Shown piece after piece: positions 38,785 through 49,126 of a stretch of 64,000 nt of DNA. The stretch's first letter is position 1. Each line of letters opens with the position of its first letter. The notes under the pieces are model-generated. The model was given only the letters and a program-made list of their open reading frames with translations, had not been told where the DNA came from and ran no database searches. This stretch comes from Bifidobacterium breve (GTDB lineage: Bacteria; Actinomycetota; Thermoleophilia; Solirubrobacterales; Solirubrobacteraceae): NCBI GenBank assembly GCA_945878865.1, contig CAMCUD010000004.1, positions 124,001 to 188,000 on the forward strand, in the 5' to 3' direction. A program made the translations under genes and the position numbers.

Positions 38785-38798
38785 TTAGGGCAGCCTAA
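38785..38798. promoter_or_regulatory. DtxR/IdeR-like iron box of the PQQ-type lipoprotein gene
   Basis: TTAGG-GCAG-CCTAA is a perfect 5-bp inverted repeat matching 12 of the first 14 positions of the TTAGGTTAGCCTAA iron-box core. It lies directly upstream of the ATG at 38783 and contains the TAGGCT -10 box (minus strand, 38792-38797). A bound repressor would mask the promoter. It resembles the box 2.2 kb away in the iron importer operon. Confidence 0.62.
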
Positions 38799-38799
38799 G

Positions 38800-40092
38800 T
38801 CAACACGTCGTCTGCACGGTCCACAGGCCGTGCCGCACGGTCCTTCCGCCGGGCAGCAGCGCCGGGGTCCTCGGGGCGTCGGCGAACCGGCGCGACTGCA
38901 GCACGACGCCGGGCGCCTGCGGCGCGAACCCCACCCGGCGCTTCTCGACATCGAGCGCATACGCGGTGAGCGGGCCGCGGTACTGGCCCGTGTATGGCCG
39001 CCCGCAGCGCAGCAGCGCGTCCCGCCCGCCGCTCGTTCGGATCGCGGTTCGCAGGTCCCCGGCCAGCCGCGCCTGATAGGTCTGGCTCGCCCGAACGTCG
39101 GCGACCGACCCGAGCCGCGGGACGACCATGATCACGACCGCGACGAGCGCCACGGCCGCCACCGGCGCGGCGCCGAGCCGGGCGATGCCGATGGCGCCGG
39201 CCATCGCGAGCAGGGCGGCGCCGGGCACGGCGTAGCGCGCCTCCCCGGAGAACCCGAGTTGCGCCATGACGGCGACGAGCGCGATCCAGGCGAGGCCCGC
39301 CAGCGCGAGCCTGCGCGCCGGGCTGAAGAGGGCGGCGACGAGCAGCGGCAGGAGCGGGAGCGCCGCGGCGTCACGCAGCGACGCGAGCAGCGGCACGTCG
39401 GCGAGCGCCGGCTGGCCGGGGTTGGGCACCCGCGCCCGGCTGCCCGAGCGCAGCACGTCCCCAGAGCCCAGCCACTCCGGCACGAACCACAGCGCCGGCA
39501 CGGCGATCGCGCACGCGACGAGCAGCGCGCGATCCTCGGGCCGGCGCCGCCACAGCACCGCGCCGAACGCCAGCAGGAACGGCCAAGCCTCGACGCGCAG
39601 CAGCGCGCACGCGACCGCGAACGCCAGCGCCACGCGAGGGCGGTCGTCCTCCCAGGCCAGCACGCCCCCCAGCACGAAGCAGACGACCATCGGCTCGACC
39701 GCGCCGGTCGCGGCGAGGCCGACGAAGCTCCCGCAGAGCGCGACGCCCACAGCGGCCAGCAGCCCGCCGCCGGCGCCCGTCCGCCGGCGCGCGACCACGA
39801 ACGCGAGGACGACCGCGCCGATCGCCGCCGCGCGGGCGAGGACGACCCACGCCGTCGGGGCGAGGTCGCCGAGTGGCGCGAGCAGCGCGCAGACCGCCAC
39901 CGGGAGCGGCTTGAACGCGGGACCGCCCGCCGTGCTCAGCGTCCCGTGCGCGACCTCGCGGCCCCACAGCAGCCACGACCACGGGTCGTAGCTCGGGACG
40001 GCGGGGATGAGGACGACGGACGCGATCGCCGCCGCGAAGACGGCGAGTGCGGCGTGTCGCGATGGGGAGAGCGCGGCACCCACGGCCGCCAT
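38800..40092 (-). CDS. Multi-pass membrane protein, GT-C glycosyltransferase-like
   Basis: A 430-residue protein with ten or more TM segments and a C-terminal extracytoplasmic domain of about 90 residues containing RCGRPYTGQYRG and a terminal cysteine. The first extracytoplasmic loop has YDPWSWLLWGREVAHG, the position where GT-C enzymes keep an acidic catalytic motif, followed by GGPAFKPLPV. This suggests a polyprenyl-phosphate-dependent mannosyl- or arabinosyltransferase-like fold, but a clear DD or DE catalytic motif is missing, so the assignment is tentative. Its stop is 1 base from the iron box of the next gene, which has its own promoter. Confidence 0.65.
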   Translation of the reverse strand: MAAVGAALSPSRHAALAVFAAAIASVVLIPAVPSYDPWSWLLWGREVAHGTLSTAGGPAFKPLPVAVCALLAPLGDLAPTAWVVLARAAAIGAVVLAFVVARRRTGAGGGLLAAVGVALCGSFVGLAATGAVEPMVVCFVLGGVLAWEDDRPRVALAFAVACALLRVEAWPFLLAFGAVLWRRRPEDRALLVACAIAVPALWFVPEWLGSGDVLRSGSRARVPNPGQPALADVPLLASLRDAAALPLLPLLVAALFSPARRLALAGLAWIALVAVMAQLGFSGEARYAVPGAALLAMAGAIGIARLGAAPVAAVALVAVVIMVVPRLGSVADVRASQTYQARLAGDLRTAIRTSGGRDALLRCGRPYTGQYRGPLTAYALDVEKRRVGFAPQAPGVVLQSRRFADAPRTPALLPGGRTVRHGLWTVQTTC

Positions 40093-40123
40093 CTCATCAT
40101 GCGGTCATCGAGGCGCGCACCGC

Positions 40124-40154
40124 GCCGGGCCGCGCGGCAGAAGCGCGGCCCGGC
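40124..40154 (-). terminator. Perfect 12-bp hairpin after the chemoreceptor gene
   Basis: GCCGGGCCGCGC and GCGCGGCCCGGC pair perfectly over 12 bases with a 7-base loop, 30 bases after the chemoreceptor stop. No T-run follows on the minus strand, so this is a U-less terminator candidate of the kind seen in high-GC actinobacteria. Confidence 0.5.
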
Positions 40155-40184
40155 ACGGGCACGTGTCGTCCCCCCTGGCTCTGG

Positions 40185-42380
40185 CTAGAGCCGGAAGCCC
40201 TTGACGAGCCGGTCGAGCTCGTTGGCGGTTTCGGCGAGCTCCTGCGCCGACGCGGCGACCTGCTGCGTCGCGGCGCTCGTCTGCTCGGTCGACGCGCTCA
40301 CCTGCTGGCTGGCGGCCGACGACTCCTCGGCCACCGACGCCACCTCCCCGATCTCCTGCTGGACGCGCGACGCCTCGTCGGCGACCTGCTGGACCTGGGA
40401 GGCGATCGACGCGACGCGCGCGTTGACCTCGTCGACGGCGTCGCCGATCTGCGTGTAGCGCTCGCGGGTCTCGGCGGCGATCTCCATCGCGGTCTCGCCG
40501 CGCTGCGCGCCCTCCTCGACGGCGCCGACGGCGCGCTCGGTCTCGACCTGGATCTCGCGGATGATGTCGCTGATCGAGGCGGCGGCCTGCTGGGATTCCT
40601 CGGCGAGCTTGCGGACCTCGTCGGCGACGACGGCGAAGCCGCGGCCCTGCTCGCCGGCGCGCGCGGCCTCGATCGCGGCGTTGAGCGCCAGGAGGTTCGT
40701 CTGGTCGGCGATCGCGGTGATCGTCTCCACGATCCCGCCGATCTGCTCGGAGCGGCCGGCGAGGCCGTGCATCGTGTCGCGCACGCCCACCGACGAATCG
40801 CGCACGGTGCGCATGACGTCGACGGCCTGGTCGGCGCCCTGGACGCCGGCCTGTGCGATCTCGCGGGCGCGGTCGGCGGCCTGCGCGGTCTCCTGCGCCT
40901 GCTGGGCGCTGTCGCGCACGCGCTCGCCGACGCTCTCGGTCAGCGTGCGGGCCGACTCGACCATCTGGACCTGGCGCTCGGCGCCGCTGGCGACCTCGCC
41001 GACGGCGTTGGCGATCTCGCCGACGGCCCGGCCGGTCTCCTGCGACGTCGACGCCATCTCGCGCGAGGCGGAGGTGACGTGGTCGGCCGAGGACGCGACG
41101 CCGCTCAGGAGCTTCGCAAGCTCCGCCCGGCTGCGCTCGTAGGCCTCGACGGACTCGTGCGTGCTGCCGATCAGCTCGTTCATCGTCTCGGACGCCTGGC
41201 CGATCTCGTCGGCGCTCGTGACCGCGACGGGCGCGGTGGTCGCGTCGACCGTCCGCGTGAGGTCACCCTCGGCCATCGCTGTCATGCCGTCACGCAGGTC
41301 GCTGACGTCGTGCTGGGCGAGGCTGCGGAGCCCGGTGACGAAGCCGCGCAGCGGCTTGGTGATGCGCGCGGCGACCGCGACGATCGCGCCGCCGACGAGC
41401 AGCAGGACGATGAGCCCGGCGAGGAGCAGCAGGTTGCGCAGCTTGTGTGCGTCGGCGAGCACCTCGGCGGTCGGGGCGGAGATGATGAAGCCCCAGTTGC
41501 CCGTCTTGACGGGCGCCCAGGCGACGATCGAGGTCTTCCCGGTGAACGGGTCGGTCGTCTCGATGGTTCCGCCCTTGCCCTGCTTGACGGCCGCCTGGAT
41601 CTTCGCGAACTCGTCGTTGCCGACCTTGTCGCCGTACTTCGCCAGGGTCTGCTTCGTGACGAGCCCCTTCTTCGGCGCCGTGATGAACGTGCCGCTGTTG
41701 GAGACGACGAACGCGTAGCCGGTGTCGTACGCCTTGATCTTCGCGGTGTCCGCGGCGAGGTCCTTGAGCTGGACGTCGATGCCGGCGATGCCCTTGAAGG
41801 TCCCGCCGACGTAGATCGGCGTGTTGTAGCTGACCATCGGGAAGCCCTCCCAGATGTAGGGCTCCACCACCACGAGCCGCTTCGCGTCGCGTGGCGCCGT
41901 GAAGTACTCGGCCTGCAGGTTGAGCGGCGTCGGGTCGTTGACCAAGCCCTTCCCGGCCAGGCGGTTCCAGTACGGGCTCAGCTCGCCCTTCGGGGTCTGC
42001 CCCGGCTTGCCGGCGTACCGCGCGTCCTGCCCGTCGAACGCGTTGGGCATGAACGTGATGTAGGTGTTCAGGCGCGGGTTCGCCACCGCGACGCTTCGGA
42101 CCAGGTCGGACGCCTGCTCGCGCGTGAGGTCCGGGTTGCGCTGCATCTGCGCGGCGAGCGTCCGCGATGCGGTTGCCGCCGACTCGGCGTCGGCATTGAA
42201 GTCGTTGGCGACCTGCTGCGCCTGCTGAGAGAGCTTCGCCTCGGCATCCTTGCGCGCTGCATCCGTCGTCAGGTTCACGGCGAGCCACGTCATCGCGATC
42301 ACGCCGAGCGCGACGATGGGCAGCAGGATCAGAACGAGACGGGTGCGCAGCGAGCGGACCCGCGGCGGGCGCAGGGACAT
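40185..42380 (-). CDS. Methyl-accepting chemotaxis protein (dCache-HAMP-MCP)
   Basis: A 731-residue receptor. TM1 ([20 protein letters not shown]) is followed by a large extracytoplasmic double-Cache domain (residues about 45-330, with [21 protein letters not shown] and [13 protein letters not shown]), TM2 ([21 protein letters not shown]), HAMP, and the long signalling coiled coil with the conserved tip [18 protein letters not shown] and [13 protein letters not shown]. Cache domains of this type bind amino acids, amines or organic acids; the ligand is unknown. ATG 42380 has GGAGG 9 bases upstream. No che or flagellar genes are in the window, so it signals to a distant array or type IV pili. 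Confidence 0.93.
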   Translation of the reverse strand: MSLRPPRVRSLRTRLVLILLPIVALGVIAMTWLAVNLTTDAARKDAEAKLSQQAQQVANDFNADAESAATASRTLAAQMQRNPDLTREQASDLVRSVAVANPRLNTYITFMPNAFDGQDARYAGKPGQTPKGELSPYWNRLAGKGLVNDPTPLNLQAEYFTAPRDAKRLVVVEPYIWEGFPMVSYNTPIYVGGTFKGIAGIDVQLKDLAADTAKIKAYDTGYAFVVSNSGTFITAPKKGLVTKQTLAKYGDKVGNDEFAKIQAAVKQGKGGTIETTDPFTGKTSIVAWAPVKTGNWGFIISAPTAEVLADAHKLRNLLLLAGLIVLLLVGGAIVAVAARITKPLRGFVTGLRSLAQHDVSDLRDGMTAMAEGDLTRTVDATTAPVAVTSADEIGQASETMNELIGSTHESVEAYERSRAELAKLLSGVASSADHVTSASREMASTSQETGRAVGEIANAVGEVASGAERQVQMVESARTLTESVGERVRDSAQQAQETAQAADRAREIAQAGVQGADQAVDVMRTVRDSSVGVRDTMHGLAGRSEQIGGIVETITAIADQTNLLALNAAIEAARAGEQGRGFAVVADEVRKLAEESQQAAASISDIIREIQVETERAVGAVEEGAQRGETAMEIAAETRERYTQIGDAVDEVNARVASIASQVQQVADEASRVQQEIGEVASVAEESSAASQQVSASTEQTSAATQQVAASAQELAETANELDRLVKGFRL

Positions 42381-42495
42381 GGGGGTGGGCCTCCGGGGCG
42401 GACGACGGGTGGGGATGCGAGCCGGGGGCGCGCGGCAGACACACACGGCCGGGCTCGGTCCGTGTGATCGACCCGGGACGCTGCGCCTTGAATGG

Positions 42496-43095
42496 TCAGT
42501 TCAGCGCGGCGGCGGCCCGCTCGAGCGCGGCGTCGCCGTGGAGCACGTCGGCGCCCGTCCAGACGGCCGGAACACTGCGTACGCCGCGCGAGACCGCTTC
42601 GTCGGTCAGGCGATCCAGTTCGGTTCGGGACGCCTTGAGCTCGACACCCTTGAGCAGGGCGCGCGGGTGGATCTCGCACGCCGCGCCGGCGAGCAGCACG
42701 GTCTCCTCGGTGAGCGCCCGGCCGCCGGCGTAGGCCTGGCGGAACGCGGCGAGGGAGAACGACACGGTCTTGCCGCCGGCCTTGGCGAAGCACGCCGCGA
42801 GCAGCGCCAGCTCGCTGTCGAACGGCAGCGGGTCAGGCCAGTGGACCGGCTGCAGTCCGCGTGCCTCCGCGGTCGCCACGACGGCGTCGCGATCGATCGC
42901 CCCGACGCCGTCGGCCAGCGCGGTCGCTCGCACCGGGCGCCATTCACACGGCACCGGCATGAGGGAGAGGATCCGCTCCGCCGCGAGGTACGCGTCCGGG
43001 ACGGCGAAGTCGAAGTAGAAGGCGGGGCCGGCGTCCTCGGGCCCGTCCCCGCCCACCCCGCCGGCCGCGACGACCGTCAGCCGTGGATCAGCCAT
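42496..43095 (-). CDS. DsbA-fold protein, 2-hydroxychromene-2-carboxylate isomerase-like
   Basis: A 199-residue thioredoxin-fold protein of the DsbA/HCCA-isomerase branch. After a 25-residue Gly-rich leader it shows [19 protein letters not shown] (the isomerase-type FYFDFxSPYxYLA motif, without the CxxC of disulfide oxidases), then a helical insert, and the cis-proline loop [15 protein letters not shown]. Family members use glutathione or other thiols in naphthalene degradation, but many actinobacterial ones are uncharacterised. It overlaps the end of the E3 gene by 19 bases on the same strand and is probably translated from the same mRNA. Confidence 0.72.
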   Translation of the reverse strand: MADPRLTVVAAGGVGGDGPEDAGPAFYFDFAVPDAYLAAERILSLMPVPCEWRPVRATALADGVGAIDRDAVVATAEARGLQPVHWPDPLPFDSELALLAACFAKAGGKTVSFSLAAFRQAYAGGRALTEETVLLAGAACEIHPRALLKGVELKASRTELDRLTDEAVSRGVRSVPAVWTGADVLHGDAALERAAAALN

Positions 43096-44462
43096 CCGTC
43101 GGCCGCGCGCGCGGCCTCCATGACGGCCTCCGAGAGCGTCGGGTGACCGTGCACGATGCGCGCGACCTCCGCGTAGCCGCCCTCGAGCGCCCGGACGTTC
43201 GCGAGCTCCTGGATGAGCTCGGTCGCCTTCGCGCCGATGATGTGGCCGCCGAGCAGCTCGCCGTACTTCGTCTCGCCGACGATCTTCACGAGACCCTGGC
43301 GGTCGCCGTACACCGTGCCCGCGCCGACGGCGCCGTACTGCAGCTTGCCCACGACGACGTCGTGGCCGGCGTCCTTGGCCTGCTGCTCGGTGAGACCGAA
43401 GCTCGCGATGTTCGGGGTGCAGAACGTCGCGCGCGGGATGTCCGGGTAGGAGAGCGGATGGGTCTCCTTCCCTGCGGCGTCCTCCGCGGCGATGATCCCC
43501 TCGTCGCTGGCCTTGTGGGCGAGCGCCGGGCCGTGGACGAGGTCCCCGATCGCGTAGACGTTCGGGACGCTCGTGCGCTGGGCGCCGTCGACCTCGATGT
43601 GCAGCCCGTTGTCGGCGAGCTTCACGCCCGCCTCCTCGAGCCCGAGGCCCTCGACGTCAGGGCCGCGGCCGGCCGCGATCACGAGGTAGTCGGCCTCGCC
43701 CGGCTCGCCGCCGTAGGTGAACGTCACCTTGTCGTCGGCGCTGACGACGTTCTCCACGAACGTGGAGGTATGGACCTTGATGCCCTGCTTCTTGAAGCCG
43801 CGCTCGGCGAGCTTGGAGATGTCGGCGTCCTCGGACGGGACGACGCGGTCGAGGCCCTCGAACAGCATGACCTCGCTGCCCAGCCGCGCGTACGCGCTGG
43901 CGATCTCGACGCCGGACGCACCGGCGCCGACGACGGCGAGCTTCGCGGGGATCGCGTCGAGCGCCCAGGCCTGCTCGGTGCCGATCACGCGGCCGCCGAA
44001 CTGCGTGCCCGGAATGGGGCGGCCGACGGAGCCGGTCGCGATGATGACCTTGCCGGCCTGGATCTCCGTGCCGTCGAAGTTGCCGCCGATCTTCACGTTG
44101 CCGTCGGCCGTCAGCGCGCCGAAGCCCTCGATGAAGTCGATGCTGTTCTTCTTGAACAGGCCCGCGACGCCGCCCGTGAGCGTCTTGATGACCTTCAGCC
44201 GGCGCTCGTTGACGGCGCCGAAGTCGACCGTGGGCTCGCCGACGGTGATGCCGAACTCGTCGGCGTCGCGCACCTCGCTGAGGATGTCGGCCGTGCGCAG
44301 GACGGCCTTCGCCGGGATGCAGGCGACGTTCAGGCAGCGTCCGCCGATGACGTCCTTCTCCACGACCGCCGTCTTGAGGCCGAGCTGGGCCGCGCGGATC
44401 GCGGCGACGTACCCGCCGGGACCGGAGCCGATGACGATGAGGTCGTAGGCAGTTTCGGGCAT
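43077..44462 (-). CDS. lpdA: Dihydrolipoyl dehydrogenase (E3)
   Basis: A 461-residue flavoprotein. The FAD motif GSGPGGYVAA and the redox disulfide C43-x4-C48 (GGRCLNVACIPAK) are at the N-terminus, a second Rossmann motif GAGASGVEIA binds NAD, and the C-terminal catalytic H440 and E445 lie in HGHPTLSE. It reoxidises the lipoyl arm of the 2-oxoacid dehydrogenase complex whose E1 and E2 genes are also in this window. ATG 44462 lies 7 bases after a TAGGGT box without a ribosome binding site. It is followed by the overlapping DsbA-like gene. Confidence 0.95.
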   Translation of the reverse strand: MPETAYDLIVIGSGPGGYVAAIRAAQLGLKTAVVEKDVIGGRCLNVACIPAKAVLRTADILSEVRDADEFGITVGEPTVDFGAVNERRLKVIKTLTGGVAGLFKKNSIDFIEGFGALTADGNVKIGGNFDGTEIQAGKVIIATGSVGRPIPGTQFGGRVIGTEQAWALDAIPAKLAVVGAGASGVEIASAYARLGSEVMLFEGLDRVVPSEDADISKLAERGFKKQGIKVHTSTFVENVVSADDKVTFTYGGEPGEADYLVIAAGRGPDVEGLGLEEAGVKLADNGLHIEVDGAQRTSVPNVYAIGDLVHGPALAHKASDEGIIAAEDAAGKETHPLSYPDIPRATFCTPNIASFGLTEQQAKDAGHDVVVGKLQYGAVGAGTVYGDRQGLVKIVGETKYGELLGGHIIGAKATELIQELANVRALEGGYAEVARIVHGHPTLSEAVMEAARAADGWLIHG

Positions 44463-44469
44463 GCCATCC

Positions 44470-44475
44470 ACCCTA
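44470..44475 (-). promoter_or_regulatory. -10 box TAGGGT of lpdA
   Basis: TAGGGT on the minus strand ends 7 bases before the lpdA ATG. It is a further member of the leaderless-type promoters in the lipoate/2-oxoacid dehydrogenase gene set. Confidence 0.45.
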
Positions 44476-44499
44476 GAAGGTCGGGTGGTGACCGCGCGG

Positions 44500-44940
44500 T
44501 CAGGGTGTTGCGGGCGGCGCTTGGATGCGTCCGAGCACGCGGATGAGCTTCCAGAAGAGGGTGCCGGTGATCGCCGCGACGACGACGCAGAAGGCGACGG
44601 CGATCAGGTCGCTGGCCACGAGCAGGCTGAGGAGCGCCGAGGCCGCGATGATCGCCAGCAGCGCCAGCATCCCGAGGACCGCCCAGGCCCGGGCGTTCCA
44701 CAGGCCGTAGATCGCGAGCGCCATCACCGCGGTGAACACGACGGTGCCGGCGAGCGGCACGTCTTCGCTGGCGAAGAGGTACCCGGCGACGTTGGCGACG
44801 AGCAGGAACGCCGCGAACACGAGTGCGGCGAGCAGCGGGCCGGGGCGCTCCCCGGGTTCGAGCGGCCGGATGGTCGCCCGGATCTCGGCGTTCTTCGCCT
44901 CGCTGCGGGCGTAGCCCGCGGGCTTCTCGCGTTCAGCCAC
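44500..44940 (-). CDS. Membrane protein with four TM segments, unknown
   Basis: A 146-residue protein with a charged N-terminus (VAEREKPAGYARSEAKNAEIRA) and four hydrophobic helices (residues about 35-57, 63-80, 84-104 and 108-131). It ends with WKLIRVLGRIQAPPATP. No motif is recognised. GTG at 44940 overlaps the end of thiE by 8 bases, so it is translated with thiE, but nothing points to a thiamine role. It could be a thiamine-precursor transporter subunit only by context, which is weak. Confidence 0.6.
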   Translation of the reverse strand: MAEREKPAGYARSEAKNAEIRATIRPLEPGERPGPLLAALVFAAFLLVANVAGYLFASEDVPLAGTVVFTAVMALAIYGLWNARAWAVLGMLALLAIIAASALLSLLVASDLIAVAFCVVVAAITGTLFWKLIRVLGRIQAPPATP

Positions 44941-45601
44941 GGATCGCCTCCGGAGTCGCGCCGGCCTTCAGCACGCCGAGCAGCCCGGCCGCGGCCGCGC
45001 GCGGGTCGGCGGCCTCGGCGATGGCCCGCACCACGGCGATGCGCTGCGCGCCCGCCGCAACGACCTCGCCCGCGTTCTCCGCGGCGATCCCGCCGATGGC
45101 GAACCAGGGGATGCGCGCGGCGTCGGCGGCGTGGCGGACGTAGTCCAGGCCGACCGGCGCCCGGCCCGCCTTCGTCGGCGTGGCGTGGATCGGGCCGACG
45201 CCGGCATAGTCCGCGCCCTCCTCCGCTGCGGCGGCGAGCTGCGCGGGCGCGTGGGTGGAGCGGCCGATGAGGACGCCCGCCCCGGCGACAGCGCGGGCGT
45301 CGGCGATCGTGCCGTCGTCCTGGCCGATGTGCACGCCGTCGGCGCACGCGGGCGCGACGAGGTCGGGGCGGTCGTTGACGATCAGGAGCGCTCCGGCCGC
45401 GTCACACAGCCGCCGGGCGACCGCGGCGGCCGCCAGCACCTCCCCGTCGCCGGCGTCCTTCGCGCGCAGCTGGACGATGTCGACGCCGCCCGCGAGCGCC
45501 GCGGCGAGCACGCCCTCCAGCGGGCGGCCTCCCGGCTCCAGCGGGGTCACGAGGTAGAGGCGGGCGGCCTGCAGGCGCGCCAAGCGCTCGTCGCGGTCCA
45601 T
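44933..45601 (-). CDS. thiE: Thiamine-phosphate synthase
   Basis: A 222-residue TIM-barrel enzyme joining the thiazole phosphate and the pyrimidine pyrophosphate to give thiamine monophosphate. Characteristic blocks are YLVTPLEPGG, VDIVQLRAKDA (pyrophosphate and pyrimidine binding), LLIVNDRPDLV, DGVHIGQDD, GRSTHAPAQL, DYAGVGPIHATPTKAG and WFAIGGI. ATG at 45601 is chosen. The gene is divergent from the thiO-thiS-thiG operon; the TPP riboswitch between them is oriented towards thiO and cannot control thiE as a leader. The next gene overlaps by 8 bases. Confidence 0.93.
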   Translation of the reverse strand: MDRDERLARLQAARLYLVTPLEPGGRPLEGVLAAALAGGVDIVQLRAKDAGDGEVLAAAAVARRLCDAAGALLIVNDRPDLVAPACADGVHIGQDDGTIADARAVAGAGVLIGRSTHAPAQLAAAAEEGADYAGVGPIHATPTKAGRAPVGLDYVRHAADAARIPWFAIGGIAAENAGEVVAAGAQRIAVVRAIAEAADPRAAAAGLLGVLKAGATPEAIRG

Positions 45602-45676
45602 GCCCGCAGTCTCGCAGGACCGCCGTGTCGACTTTTGCACGCCAGGCATGCGCTTCGCGCCACGGCGTTCGGGCAC

Positions 45677-45682
45677 TAGCCT
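45677..45682 (+). promoter_or_regulatory. -10 box TAGCCT of the thiOSG operon
   Basis: TAGCCT lies about 8 bases before the 5' edge of the TPP riboswitch. A start near 45690 would include the whole aptamer in the leader. It shares the TANNNT form of the other promoters in the window, though here it drives a leadered mRNA. Confidence 0.5.
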
Positions 45683-45690
45683 GTCAGCAA

Positions 45691-45785
45691 GGAAACGGGA
45701 GCCCGGCGAGCCAGGGCTGAGAGGGCGCGGGAACGCAGCGTCGACCGTCAGCAGCTGATGCGGGTCATGCCGCCGAAGCGAGGAG
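45691..45785 (+). ncRNA. TPP riboswitch (THI element)
   Basis: The conserved TPP aptamer landmarks are present: GGGCTGAGAGGG with the invariant CTGAGA at 45717-45722, and the 3' block CTGATGCGGGTCATGCCG from 45755, followed by GAAGCGAGGA. The element sits directly upstream of thiO. Its 3' end (GAGGAG, 45780-45785) is also the ribosome binding site of thiO, 7 bases before the GTG. TPP binding would therefore hide the site and repress translation. This is established behaviour of the class; the precise pairing here is inferred. Confidence 0.85.
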
Positions 45786-45792
45786 TCGCACC

Positions 45793-46892
45793 GTGAGCAC
45801 CCACCGCAGTCCGGATGTCGCCGTCATCGGCGCCGGGGTCGTCGGCCTCGGCGTGGCATGGCGCGCGGCTGCGCGCGGGATGCGGGTCGTCGTGCTCGAG
45901 CGCGCGCCCGAGGGCCAGTCGCCCGGCGCGGCGAGCCCGGTCGCCGCGGGGATGCTCGCGCCGGTGAGCGAGGCGGACGTCGGCGAGCGCCCGCTGCTCG
46001 AGCTCGGACTGCGTGCCGCCGCGGCGTGGCCCGCGTTCTCCGCCGAGCTGGGCGACAAGGTGGGCTACCGCGCGTGCGGCACGCTGCTCCTCGCCCGCGG
46101 CGCGGACGAAGCCGCGGCGCTCGAGCGCGAGCAGGCGCTGCGCGAGTCGCTCGGCCTGCACGCCGAGCGACTGCTGCCCAGCGCCGCCCGCCGACTCGAG
46201 CCTGCGCTCGCCCCGCACCTGCGCGCGGCGCTGCACGTCGCCGACGACCACGCCGCCGACCCGCGCCGCCTGCACGCGGCGCTGCGCGCCGCTGCCATCG
46301 AGGCCGGGGTCGAGATCCGCACGGGCGCCGACGTCGAGCGGATCACACTGGACGGCACCCGCGCGAGCGGCGTCGTCCTGGCGGATGGAACGACGGTCGT
46401 CGCCGGGCAGGTCGTCGTCGCGGCGGGCTCGTGGTCGGGCGCGGCGCTCGGGCTCCCCGAGCCGGCGCGCGTGCCCGTGCGGCCGGTCAAGGGTCAGCTG
46501 CTGCGCCTGCGCGACCCTGACGGCCCAGGCCTGCTCGACCGCGTGCTGCGTTTCGAGGGCGGGTATGTCGTTCCGCGGGGCGACGGCCGGTACATCGTCG
46601 GCGCGACGATGGAGGAGCGCGGGTTCGATCCGACGGTCACCGCCGGCGGCGTCTACGAGCTGCTGCGCGACACCATCGATCTCGTGCCCGGGATCGACGA
46701 GCTCGTCATCGAGGAGACGGTCGTCGGCTTCCGGCCGGGGGTGCCGGACAACGTCCCGATCCTCGGCCGCAGCCCGCACGTCGAGGGGCTCGTCTGGGCG
46801 ACGGGCCACCACCGCAACGGGATCCTGCTGGCGTCGATCACCGGCGACCTCGTGGCCGACATCCTCGCGGGCGCGCGTGAGGAGGCAGTGGC

Positions 46893-46896
<4 letters not shown>
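45793..46896 (+). CDS. thiO: Glycine oxidase ThiO
   Basis: A 367-residue flavoprotein of the DAO family that converts glycine to dehydroglycine (iminoacetate) for thiazole synthesis. The FAD motif is VAVIGAGVVGLGVAWRAAARG; other typical blocks are SPVAAGMLAPVSEAD, RPVKGQLLRLR, YVVPRGDGRYIVGATMEERGFD and TGHHRNGILLA. GTG 45793 follows the riboswitch-embedded GAGGAG. The stop overlaps thiS by 4 bases. Use of ThiO rather than ThiH indicates aerobic thiazole synthesis. Confidence 0.94.
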
Positions 46897-48348
<1,452 letters not shown>

Positions 48349-48393
48349 TACGGCCTCGGCGGCCACGCTCTGTGACGCCCCGCACCCAAAGTT

Positions 48394-48409
48394 GACACAC
48401 GCGGTTGTC
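48394..48409. promoter_or_regulatory. Twin operator, copy 1 (TetR-AurF operon)
   Basis: GACACACGCGGTTGTC is an imperfect palindrome (GACA...TGTC ends). A near-identical copy begins 31 bases downstream. The copy overlaps TTGACA at 48392-48397, the best -35 candidate of the operon. Confidence 0.55.
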
Positions 48410-48424
48410 TGCATCTGCAAACAT

Positions 48425-48440
48425 GACACCCGTGGTTGTC
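48425..48440. promoter_or_regulatory. Twin operator, copy 2 (TetR-AurF operon)
   Basis: GACACCCGTGGTTGTC differs from copy 1 at two of 16 positions and is itself a 12/16 palindrome. The 31-base spacing is almost exactly three helical turns, placing two repressor dimers on the same DNA face. It lies 17 bases before the TetR ATG. Confidence 0.55.
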
Positions 48441-48457
48441 CAGAACGCCCCGGCGTC

Positions 48458-49126
48458 ATGACCGAGCTCGTCCGCCCCTGGCGCGGCATGAGCCCCGAGC
48501 AGCGCGTGGCCGAGCGCCGCGAGCGCCTGCTGGCCGCCGCGCTCGAGGTGTTCACCGCCCAGGGGTTCGCCGCCGCGCGCGTCCGCGACGTCTGCGCCGA
48601 GGCGGGGCTGACCCAGCGCTACTTCTACGAGTCGTTCGCCGACAAGGACGCCGCGATTGTCGCGCTCGCCCAGGAGATCGTCGCCGACCTCGTCACGGCC
48701 GTCGGTCCTTCGCTGGAGGGCGCCGCCGCCGGTGACGACGACGCCATCGCCGCGCTCTCGCACGCCGTCGTCGCCTCCCTGACCGACGACCCTCGCCGCG
48801 CGCGCATCCTCTTCGTCGAGGTCGTCGGCGTCAGCCCGGAGCTCGAGGACATCCGCCGCGCGGTGATCGGCGGGCTCGTCGAGGTCTCCCGCACCGCCGT
48901 CGCCGGCGCCTACGGCGAGTGGGCGCGCACCTCGCTGGAGATCGAGCTCATCGCCCGCGCCCTCGTGGGCGCCGCCCAGGAACTGCTGATCGCGTACATC
49001 CGCGGCGAGCTGCCGATAACCCAGGACGAACTTGCCGAGCACGTCGGCCGGGTCCTCCTGCGGGCACGGCCGATCATCGCCGCCCTCGCCACCGAGCACA
49101 CCCCCCTGACCACGGAGCATCCATGA
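48458..49126 (+). CDS. TetR family transcriptional regulator of the AurF operon
   Basis: A 222-residue TetR protein. The helix-turn-helix region is RRERLLAAALEVFTAQGFAA, RVRDVCAEAGLTQRYFYESF and DKDAAIVALAQEIV. The ligand domain is all-helical with ARILFVEVVGVSPELEDIRR. ATG at 48458 is chosen since the 22 codons before it overlap the operators. The stop overlaps the AurF gene by ATGA. It most probably represses its own operon through the twin palindromes upstream. Confidence 0.87.
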   Translation: MTELVRPWRGMSPEQRVAERRERLLAAALEVFTAQGFAAARVRDVCAEAGLTQRYFYESFADKDAAIVALAQEIVADLVTAVGPSLEGAAAGDDDAIAALSHAVVASLTDDPRRARILFVEVVGVSPELEDIRRAVIGGLVEVSRTAVAGAYGEWARTSLEIELIARALVGAAQELLIAYIRGELPITQDELAEHVGRVLLRARPIIAALATEHTPLTTEHP

